This document shows, piece by piece, positions 55,736 to 62,383 of a stretch of DNA of 64,000 nucleotides. Location of the stretch: the NCBI RefSeq assembly GCF_013404595.1, contig NZ_JABVAX010000007.1, forward strand, positions 1 through 64,000, in the 5' to 3' direction. Position numbers and translations under genes: made by a program. Below the pieces are notes generated by a model. The model worked only from the letters and a program-made list of their open reading frames with translations, was not told where the DNA came from and searched no databases. Each line of letters opens with the position of its first letter. Positions within the stretch are counted from its first letter, which is position 1. Source of the DNA: Jannaschia marina (lineage in GTDB: Bacteria; Pseudomonadota; Alphaproteobacteria; Rhodobacterales; Rhodobacteraceae).

Positions 55736-56136
55736 AGCCGACGATACCGCGTCAGCGCCCGGTAGTCCTTCCGGGGCCCGGTGACGCGCCAGCGCACGCT
55801 CCATCGGGGCCAGTTTCCCCAATCATAGGTCAGCACGTAGGTGTCCGGTGCGCAGTCGTGGTGCGCCGACGGACCGGCGATGCTGTGGAAGGGCCTGCCA
55901 TCGGCGAAGGCGACTTCGAGCGTCTTCGGCGTCGCCCGCCAGAGCGTTTCTCGCCGGGCCTCGAAACCCTGGCGTCCCTGCGTCAAGCGGCCCGTCTCCA
56001 GGCACCTCAGGGCGGCCCCCTCCGGCACCCAGCGGCTTTCGCCTTCGAAGCGCGCACGGGTGCCGTCCGCATGGCGGATCACGCGGAGGGTGCGCCAGGT
56101 GCCGAGCAGACCGGCAAGGCGTTCGGGCGGCGTCAT
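55732..56136 (-). CDS. DUF6314 family protein
   Basis: The 134-residue protein reads [42 protein letters not shown], then [26 protein letters not shown] and [42 protein letters not shown]. This is a lipocalin-like beta-barrel pattern. The start [14 protein letters not shown] at 56136 was chosen because the longer open frame runs antisense into purB. Convergent with the small secreted gene. Confidence 0.8.
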   Translation of the reverse strand: MTPPERLAGLLGTWRTLRVIRHADGTRARFEGESRWVPEGAALRCLETGRLTQGRQGFEARRETLWRATPKTLEVAFADGRPFHSIAGPSAHHDCAPDTYVLTYDWGNWPRWSVRWRVTGPRKDYRALTRYRRL

Positions 56137-56205
56137 CTGTCTTCCTTGCAGGCCATGGGTCCGCAGCCTATGACGCCCGCGACGCCGCTGCCAGAGGATG
56201 CCGCC

Positions 56206-57507
56206 ATGATCCCCCGCTATTCCCGCCCCGAGATGGTTTCGATCTGGTCGCCCGAGACCAAGTTTCGCATCTGGTACGAAATCGAGGCCCATGCCTGCGA
56301 CGCGATGGCCGATCTGGGCGTCATCCCGCGCGAGAATGCCGAGGCCGTCTGGAAGGCACGGGACGTGGAGTTCGACGTGGCCCGCATCGACGAGATCGAG
56401 GCGGTGACGAAGCATGACGTGATCGCGTTCCTGACGCATCTGGCCGAGCACGTCGGGTCGGAGGAGGCGCGGTTCGTGCACCAGGGGATGACCTCCTCGG
56501 ACGTGCTCGACACCTGCTTCAACGTGCAGCTCGTGCGTGCGGCCGACATCCTGATCGCCGACATGGAGGCGCTGCTGGCGGCGCTGAAACGGCGGGCGCA
56601 CGAGCACAAGGACACGCTGCGCGTCGGTCGGTCGCACGGCATCCACGCGGAGCCGACGACGATGGGCCTGACCTTCGCGCGGTTCTACGCGGAAATGGAT
56701 CGCAATCTCAAACGCTTGCACACCGCACGCGAGGAGATCGCGACGGGCGCGATCTCGGGGGCCGTGGGGACGTTCGCCAACGTCGATCCGGCGGTCGAGG
56801 CCCATGTCTGCGAGGCGCTCGGGCTGGAGCCGGAGCCGATCTCGACGCAGGTGATCCCGCGGGATCGCCATGCCGCCTTCTTCGCCGCCCTCGGGGTGGT
56901 GGCCAGTTCCATCGAGAACATCGCAACCGAGATCCGGCACATGCAGAGGACGGAAGTCCTTGAAGGTGCGGAATTTTTCTCAATGGGGCAGAAGGGCTCC
57001 TCGGCGATGCCACACAAGAAGAACCCCGTCCTGACCGAGAACCTGACGGGCCTCGCCCGCCTCGTGCGGATGGCAGCCGTGCCGGCGATGGAGAACGTAA
57101 CCCTTTGGCACGAAAGGGATATCAGCCACTCCTCGGTGGAGCGCAACATCGGGCCGGACACGACGATCACGCTCGACTTCGCGCTGGCACGGCTGACCTC
57201 CGTGGTCGACAAGATGTTGATTTTCCCCGAGAACATGCTCGACAACATGAACAAGTTCCCGGGCCTCGTGATGTCGCAGCGCGTGCTGCTGGCGCTCACC
57301 CAGGCCGGCGTGAGCCGCGAGGATGCCTATGCCATGGTGCAGCGTAACGCCTTGAAAGTCTGGGAAGAACGCACCGACTTCAAGGAAGAGCTCCTGGCCG
57401 ATGCCGACGTCGTCGCCGCGCTCGGGGTCGAGGCGATCAAGGAGAAGTTCGACATGGGCTACCACACCAAGCACGTCGACACGATCTTCGCCCGCGTCTT
57501 CGGCTGA
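56206..57507 (+). CDS. purB: Adenylosuccinate lyase
   Basis: PurB acts twice in purine synthesis, cleaving SAICAR and adenylosuccinate. The 433-residue protein contains the fumarase/aspartase signature SSAMPHKKNPVL, the MTSSDVLDTC loop and the catalytic HGIHAEPTTMG. GAGGATG precedes the ATG. Its stop is followed within ten bases by the paired palindromic element. Confidence 0.96.
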   Translation: MIPRYSRPEMVSIWSPETKFRIWYEIEAHACDAMADLGVIPRENAEAVWKARDVEFDVARIDEIEAVTKHDVIAFLTHLAEHVGSEEARFVHQGMTSSDVLDTCFNVQLVRAADILIADMEALLAALKRRAHEHKDTLRVGRSHGIHAEPTTMGLTFARFYAEMDRNLKRLHTAREEIATGAISGAVGTFANVDPAVEAHVCEALGLEPEPISTQVIPRDRHAAFFAALGVVASSIENIATEIRHMQRTEVLEGAEFFSMGQKGSSAMPHKKNPVLTENLTGLARLVRMAAVPAMENVTLWHERDISHSSVERNIGPDTTITLDFALARLTSVVDKMLIFPENMLDNMNKFPGLVMSQRVLLALTQAGVSREDAYAMVQRNALKVWEERTDFKEELLADADVVAALGVEAIKEKFDMGYHTKHVDTIFARVFG

Positions 57508-57516
57508 ACGAACAAT

Positions 57517-57570
57517 TTGAACGTTTTGTACAGACACCGAGAGGCCGATTTGACGTTTTGTACAAGACGT
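57517..57570 (+). repeat. Paired TTGAACGTTTTGTACA element, 32-bp spacing (copy 2)
   Basis: TTGAACGTTTTGTACA starts at 57517 and the near-identical TTTGACGTTTTGTACA at 57549. The core CGTTTTGTAC recurs exactly 32 bases apart (57522 and 57554), as in the copy after uup, and again lies just after a stop codon in the same orientation. The second unit extends into an imperfect palindrome (ACGTTTTGTACAAGACGT). No terminator T-run and no obvious -10 box follow. Confidence 0.7.
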
Positions 57571-57692
57571 CCGGGAGCGCCGACGGCGGCAGCGATCCGG
57601 AAACGTATCGAATTTTAGACATTTCCCGCCTTGCCCGATCCGCGCCTGCCGATAACGTCGGGGCACTTCAAGTGAGAGAGGGAGACGTCGCA

Positions 57693-57743
57693 ATGACGAT
57701 CAACAAGATCAACCGCATCAACACGATCAACCGGATCAACTGA
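57693..57743 (+). CDS. 16-codon ORF of repeated Ile-Asn, possible leader peptide
   Basis: The ORF reads MTINKINRINTINRIN and consists of five ATCAAC hexamers in nine-base periodicity. GAGAGGGAGACG lies upstream, a good ribosome-binding site. The ribosome-binding site, start and first codons (GGAGACGTCGCAATGACGATCAAC) are nearly repeated at the following gene (57867-57887), so this looks like a duplicated or degenerate copy of that gene's head. A perfect GC-rich hairpin follows 6 bases after the stop, which could be regulatory. Translation is unproven. Confidence 0.45.
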   Translation: MTINKINRINTINRIN

Positions 57744-57749
57744 TCCACC

Positions 57750-57773
57750 CCGGGGCCGCGCGATCGGCCCCGG
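57750..57773 (+). other. GC-rich hairpin after the Ile-Asn ORF
   Basis: Arms CCGGGGCC and GGCCCCGG with an 8-base loop lie just after the short ORF. There is no T-run, so this is not a classical terminator. It could influence translation or stability of the downstream message. Confidence 0.5.
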
Positions 57774-57878
57774 CGATTGCCCGCCCTGCGACGGTATGGC
57801 ATTTTGCCGGAGCGCGGGAGCGGGCTACCCTAACGTCACCTGCCATCGGGGGATGCCCCCAGCCAAGGAGACGACGCG

Positions 57879-58055
57879 ATGAAGATCAACCGAAAGATCA
57901 ACACATTCGTGGCTGCCGCCGTCATGGTCGCCGCCCCCGGCCTCGCGCAGGCCTACGAGTGCAACTACGGCAAGGAGGAACTCACCATGTCCTGCGCGCC
58001 GGGCACGACTTTCGACGCCACGACGAACAGCTGCGTGACCATCAGCACAAGCTGA
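57879..58055 (+). CDS. Small secreted protein, 58 aa
   Basis: The product has a signal (MKINRKINTFVAAAVMVAAP, cut after LAQA) and a mature 32-residue domain YECNYGKEELTMSCAPGTTFDATTNSCVTISTS. The CAPGTTFDATTNSCV pattern resembles the Cys-spacing of chitin-binding type-2 or peritrophin motifs, but with only three cysteines. AAGGAG precedes the ATG, and a strong terminator follows. It is placed after purB and is probably expressed separately. The name is not known. Confidence 0.75.
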   Translation: MKINRKINTFVAAAVMVAAPGLAQAYECNYGKEELTMSCAPGTTFDATTNSCVTISTS

Positions 58056-58087
58056 CGTCACGACGACCGAACGACCGGATCGGGACG

Positions 58088-58116
58088 AAACGGCACCGCT
58101 CGCGGTGCCGTTTTTT
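58088..58116 (+). terminator. Strong intrinsic terminator
   Basis: Arms CGGCACCG/CGGTGCCG with loop CTCG are preceded by AAA and followed by TTTTTT. This is a textbook Rho-independent terminator and ends the small secreted-protein gene transcript. Confidence 0.92.
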
Positions 58117-58334
58117 GCTGGGGTGACAGGGCTGGCGGACGTCGCGAGAGACGACAGAAATCCCTCGCATGAGCGATGCACTGGAGCTTGCTTTGCGGAC
58201 AAAATGGTTCTTGATGACAAGAACCCAAATGACCGGTTCACATCTAGCACACAAAGCTCGCCCGTTTCTGGTATCTCCAGAAAAAGGCCGCCAAATAGGC
58301 TATCAGTCCTCTCGGCAAAGAAAAGCTGCGGTGT

Positions 58335-58970
58335 TCAACCCCAAGCGCTATTCATATCCATCTCTTGCGTCAACGATACTGTCCCGTCCGACTCGACCAC
58401 TATCGTGATACACTTGGAACCATCGTCGATCCCAAAAATGTAGCGACATTTAGCTTGTCGTGCCGCCTCTTCGTTGCTGCGCACATCAATAGTGAATCCT
58501 TCAGAGCCATCACCTCCATGCTCTGGCCAATCCATATCTACTCGATCAGAATTTAGAAGTTCCTCGTATCCGGCAACTGATGTGAAGTAATGGCGGATGG
58601 CCATATGAACTGACATTCGATCTGGGTCGATTTTGTACTCTGCAACCGAGTGGTGCATCGCAATGACCTGTGCGCTGTCACGGTCAATTCGATACTCGCC
58701 ATGAAATTCGATCACCTGCTGAGCAATATCATCAAATATCTCTTTCCATATGGGCCAGTTTTCTTCAATCGTAGATGGAGCCGCGAAGATCGCGAGTGCA
58801 ACAGCAGCTCCGTTTAAACTCTTCCAGATTCCTGCTGGCCAATCGGCACCCAGTCCGGCGTTTCCGTCCAATATGATTATACCCTGAGGCGGCGTTCTAA
58901 CGAGTTCAAGGAATGCTTCGTTCGAATGATCACCCGGTCCGTAAACATTCGTTGTTGTCAAAAACTGCAT
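58335..58970 (-). CDS. AT-rich hypothetical protein, 211 aa
   Basis: The protein has no recognised domain or signal. It contains GIIILDGNAGLGADWPAGIWKSLNGAAVALAIFAAPS, an acidic/aromatic middle (ENWPIWKEIFDDIAQQVIEFHGEYRIDRDS), and a late RYIFGIDDGSKCITIVVESDGTVSL. The latter suggests a beta-rich C-terminus. Codon use is AT-rich compared with neighbours, and the gene sits alone in an AT-rich islet between the purB locus and guaD, with no recognised gene in 58117-58334. AGGAAGTC precedes the ATG. Probably acquired by transfer. Confidence 0.55.
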   Translation of the reverse strand: MQFLTTTNVYGPGDHSNEAFLELVRTPPQGIIILDGNAGLGADWPAGIWKSLNGAAVALAIFAAPSTIEENWPIWKEIFDDIAQQVIEFHGEYRIDRDSAQVIAMHHSVAEYKIDPDRMSVHMAIRHYFTSVAGYEELLNSDRVDMDWPEHGGDGSEGFTIDVRSNEEAARQAKCRYIFGIDDGSKCITIVVESDGTVSLTQEMDMNSAWG

Positions 58971-59029
58971 TGGCTTGACTTCCTAAGGTGTGCGGTTCCA
59001 CCGGCCAGATATGAGCTCAACCGCAGCGA

Positions 59030-59125
59030 TGCCTAGACTTGCGGAAGCACTGCAAGTCGGAAAGCTGACATTGGCGCATGAAGCAGCATCCGGTAAAATG
59101 GGCTCATTGCTGCCCTTCGCCGCGC
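59030..59125. repeat. Possible dispersed repeat remnant
   Basis: The stretch includes CTTGCGGAAGCACTGCAAGT, GGAAAGCTGACATTGGCGCA and TGGGCTCATTGCTGCCCTTC. From memory it resembles a family of intergenic sequences scattered through Roseobacter-type genomes. No ORF of its own is convincing. The call is tentative. Confidence 0.3.
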
Positions 59126-59139
59126 CCGGCAAAGCCCCC

Positions 59140-60417
59140 TCACCGCATCCCCCGCCCCGCGACGTAGACCTGCGCAACCGAGCGGTCGTCGCCCAGCATG
59201 ATCGTCGGGAAGACCGCCTCCCAGAGGGTGTCGGCGCGGGCGTGGCGTTGGGCGATGGCAGGGGTCGCGGCGAGGTCGAGGACGGCGAGGTCGGCCATGG
59301 CCCCGGGGGCAAGACGGCCGATATCGGGGGCGTGGAGGGCGCGGGCGGAGCCTTCGGTGGCGAGCCAGAGGAGCTGCGCCGGATGGAGCGCCTGCCCCCG
59401 CAGCTGTGCGATCTCGTAGGCGGCCGCCATGGTGCGCAGCATCGAGAAGCTGCTGCCGCCACCCGTGTCGGTGGCGAGGCCCACGCGCATCCGCCGCGCG
59501 AGGGCCATGTCGAAGAGACCGGAGCCGATGAAGGTGTTGGAGGTCGGGCAATGGACGACGGCCGCGCCGACCTCGGCGAGCCGGTCGCGTTCGCGCTCGG
59601 TCAGGTGGATGGCATGGCCGTAGAGGCCGCGCGCGCCGAGGAGCCCATGCGCCTCGTAGGTGTCGAGGTAGTCGCGGGCCTCCGGGAAGAGGTTCTGCAC
59701 CCAGGCGATCTCGTCGGTCTGCTCGGAGAGGTGGGTCTGCATCAGGCAGTCGGGGTGCTCGGCCCAGAGCGCGCCGAGGGCCGAGAGCTGGTCGGGGGTC
59801 GAGGTGGGCGAGAAGCGGGGCGTGACGACGTAGGAGGCCCGCCCTGCCCCGTGCCAGCGCGCGAGCAGGCGCTTGCTGTCGTCGTAGGCCGATTGCGCGG
59901 TGTCGCGCAGGTCGTCGGGGGCGTTGCGGTCCATGCAGGTCTTGCCGGCCCATATCGCGATGCCGCGCCGCGCGGCGGCTCCGAAGATCGCCTCGACGCT
60001 TTCGGGGTGGATCGTGGCGAAGCTGCACATCGCGGTGGTGCCATGGGCGAGCGCGAGGTCGAGATAGGTCTCGGCCACGGCCTCGGCATGGGCGGGATCG
60101 CGAAAGCGCGCCTCCTCGGGAAACGTATAGGTGTTGAGCCAGTCGATCAGCCGTTTGCCCCAGGAGGCGATGATCGCGGTCTGGGGATAGTGGACGTGCG
60201 CGTCGACGAACCCCGGCAGGATGAGGTGCCCCCCGTGGTCGATGACGCGGGCCTGCGGGCGCGCGACGCGCATCCGGTCGGCCGGGCCGACCTCGGCGAT
60301 GCGCCCGTCCTGCACCAGAACCGCGCCGTGGGTGTGATGTTCGACCGCCGCCTCCGGATCGATGGCGAAGGGATCGGTGGTGAAGGCCAGCGTCTGTCCG
60401 AGAAGGAGCGTCGTCAT
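59140..60417 (-). CDS. guaD: Guanine deaminase
   Basis: Converts guanine to xanthine in purine salvage/catabolism. The 425-residue amidohydrolase shows the metal site VDAHVHYPQTAIIASWG, the middle LMQTHLSEQTDEIAWV, GLYGHAIHLTERERDRLAE, and the late ATDTGGGSSFSMLRTMAAAYE. Length and order fit GuaD. It diverges from mgtE across about 90 bases. Confidence 0.93.
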   Translation of the reverse strand: MTTLLLGQTLAFTTDPFAIDPEAAVEHHTHGAVLVQDGRIAEVGPADRMRVARPQARVIDHGGHLILPGFVDAHVHYPQTAIIASWGKRLIDWLNTYTFPEEARFRDPAHAEAVAETYLDLALAHGTTAMCSFATIHPESVEAIFGAAARRGIAIWAGKTCMDRNAPDDLRDTAQSAYDDSKRLLARWHGAGRASYVVTPRFSPTSTPDQLSALGALWAEHPDCLMQTHLSEQTDEIAWVQNLFPEARDYLDTYEAHGLLGARGLYGHAIHLTERERDRLAEVGAAVVHCPTSNTFIGSGLFDMALARRMRVGLATDTGGGSSFSMLRTMAAAYEIAQLRGQALHPAQLLWLATEGSARALHAPDIGRLAPGAMADLAVLDLAATPAIAQRHARADTLWEAVFPTIMLGDDRSVAQVYVAGRGMR

Positions 60418-60506
60418 GGGCGCGGCTTAGCGCAGGGGCGAAATCGCCGCTACCCCTTCGACGGCGGGCGCGCTATCCCGACGGCACGAACCCGGAGGTG
60501 CGCCCC

Positions 60507-61892
60507 ATGTCCCAGTCTGAGCCCGTAGAAGACGCCTTCGAGGACGAGGTCGAGCTGGACCAGCCGCGTCTCAGGCAGGTGCAGATCGCGCTCGAGGCGC
60601 GCGACCGAATGGCGCTCGACGACCTGCTGGAGCCGCTCCACGGGGCCGACATCGCCGACCTGATCGAGCAGATCTCCGAATACGAGCGCGCGACCCTGGT
60701 GGAGCTGTGGTCGGGGCAGATCGACGGGGAGATCCTGTCGGAGCTGGACGAGGGGCTGCGCGAGGAGGTGCTGAGCGCCCTGCCCGCCGAAGACGTGGCC
60801 GAGGCCGTGCGGGAGCTCGACACCGACGACGTGGTCGACCTGATCGAGAACCTCGAGGACGAGGGCCAGGCGGGAGCCATCCTCGGCGCGCTCGACGATG
60901 CGGACCGGGTGGCCGTCGAACAGGCGCTGACCTTCCCGGAATACTCCGCCGGTCGCCTGATGCAGCGGGAGGTGGTGATCGCGCCGTCGTTCTGGACCGT
61001 GGGTCAGGCCATCGACCACATGCGCGGCAGCGACGACCTGCCGGAGCAGTTCTATCACGTCATCCTGGTCGATCCGCGGATGCGGCCCGTGGGCCATGTG
61101 ACGCTGGGCAAGATCCTGTCATTCCCGCGCGAGACGGCATTGTCGGAGATCGAGGAGGACAGCTTCCGCACCTTCGAGGCGACCGAGCCCGAGAGCGCGG
61201 TGGCCTATGCCTTCAATCAGTACCACCTGATCTCCGCCGCCGTGGTGGACGAGGACGACCGGCTGCTGGGCGTCATCACCATCGACGACGCGATGGCCGT
61301 CCTGGACGAGGAGGCGGAGGAGGACATCCTGCGCCTCGCCGGTGTCGACAGCGAGGGCTCGCTGTCGGACCGGGTGCTGGGCACGGTGCGGCGGCGCTTC
61401 CCCTGGCTCGGGGTGAACCTCATCACGTCGATCCTCGCCTCGCTCGTCATCGCGCAGTTCGACGCGGTGATCGCCGAGATCGTGGCGCTCGCCGTGCTGA
61501 TGCCGATCGTCGCCTCCATGGGCGGGAACGCGGGCACGCAGTCGCTCACCGTGGCCGTGCGCGCGCTGGCCACGCGCGACCTGACGGGCGCGAACGTCTG
61601 GCGCGTCATCCGGCGGGAGGTGGCCGCGGGCACGATCAACGGCGCGGCCTTCGCAATCATCATGGGGATCGTGGGGATCGTCTGGTTCGGCTCGCCGATG
61701 CTGGGGGTGGTGATCGGCGTGGCGATGGTCATCAACCTCGCCGTGGCGGGCCTCGCCGGCGTGGGCATCCCGGTGGTGCTGGAAAAGGTCGGCATCGACC
61801 CGGCGCTGGCATCCGGGGCCTTCGTTACGACGGTGACGGATGTGGTGGGCTTCTTCGCCTTCCTGGGGCTGGCGGCGATGTGGCTGCTGTAG
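60507..61892 (+). CDS. mgtE: Magnesium transporter MgtE
   Basis: The 461-residue protein has the acidic N-terminal superhelical domain (AEDVAEAVRELDTDDVVDLIENLEDEGQ), paired CBS domains (YSAGRLMQREVVIAPSFWTVGQAIDHMR), and five transmembrane helices with the conserved ASMGGNAGTQSLTVAVRALA and the Mg-pathway LASGAFVTTVTDVVGFFAFLGLA. GGAGG is 8 bases before the ATG. Magnesium gates the channel through the N and CBS domains in this family. Confidence 0.95.
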   Translation: MSQSEPVEDAFEDEVELDQPRLRQVQIALEARDRMALDDLLEPLHGADIADLIEQISEYERATLVELWSGQIDGEILSELDEGLREEVLSALPAEDVAEAVRELDTDDVVDLIENLEDEGQAGAILGALDDADRVAVEQALTFPEYSAGRLMQREVVIAPSFWTVGQAIDHMRGSDDLPEQFYHVILVDPRMRPVGHVTLGKILSFPRETALSEIEEDSFRTFEATEPESAVAYAFNQYHLISAAVVDEDDRLLGVITIDDAMAVLDEEAEEDILRLAGVDSEGSLSDRVLGTVRRRFPWLGVNLITSILASLVIAQFDAVIAEIVALAVLMPIVASMGGNAGTQSLTVAVRALATRDLTGANVWRVIRREVAAGTINGAAFAIIMGIVGIVWFGSPMLGVVIGVAMVINLAVAGLAGVGIPVVLEKVGIDPALASGAFVTTVTDVVGFFAFLGLAAMWLL

Positions 61893-61941
61893 CGGCGCGC
61901 AATCGGGCGACTGCCCGACGGGAGAGACGCGCGGGCGCGAC

Positions 61942-62373
61942 CTATTTGCGCGTGGCCTGACGCGAACGGGTCTCGCGCAGGGTTTCGACCAGCATCGCGG
62001 TCAGCAGGCCGAAGAGCAGAAGGCCGTTGGCGGCGGCAAGCCCCCCGAGCAGACGCCACTCCTCGACCATCAGAACGTCGCCGAACCCGAGGGTCGTGAA
62101 GACGACGAGGGAGAAATAGACCGCCGCCTCGAAGCGATCGAAGGCCCCCAGCAGCCAGAAGCCGATGGCCCAGATCCAGACCGCGACGGTCACCATGGCG
62201 AGCGACCAGAGCATTGCCAGCGCCAGCGTGACCGTCAGCTTCAGGCCGTGGGGGCGGCGTGCGATCCAGGGCTGGACCCGGATCAGCATCGTCTCCAGCA
62301 CCCACCAGCCGGGTGCCGTGGCGAGGGCGGTCAGAAGAATGAGAAGGCTTCCGAGGGCGAGCTGGACGAACAC
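61942..62373 (-). CDS. Two-TM potassium-channel-like protein
   Basis: A short Ion_trans_2-type protein. The pore motif TTLGFGDV with the preceding SLVVF is typical of K+ filter loops (TxGFGD), flanked by helices. Additional N-terminal helices (LLILLTALATAPGWWVLETML and TLALAMLWSLAMVTVAVWIWAIGFWL) are present. No cytosolic RCK domain is attached. The start GTG at 62373 is preferred because GAGGGCGGGAC precedes it and it avoids overlapping recN. An ATG at 62418 is an alternative. Confidence 0.78.
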   Translation of the reverse strand: MFVQLALGSLLILLTALATAPGWWVLETMLIRVQPWIARRPHGLKLTVTLALAMLWSLAMVTVAVWIWAIGFWLLGAFDRFEAAVYFSLVVFTTLGFGDVLMVEEWRLLGGLAAANGLLLFGLLTAMLVETLRETRSRQATRK

Positions 62374-62383
62374 CGTCCCGCCC

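Noticed and set aside
57517..57570. Promoter for the downstream small genes (TTGAAC/TTGACG as -35 box)
   Set aside because: No -10 hexamer at suitable spacing, and the identical module after uup faces no gene.
57693..57743. CRISPR-like repeat array (ATCAAC units)
   Set aside because: Units are nine bases, in frame with an ORF, with no spacers; this is a codon repeat.
58117..58334. Plus-strand ORF starting at 58169
   Set aside because: No ribosome-binding site, runs antisense into the better-supported gene at 58335-58970.
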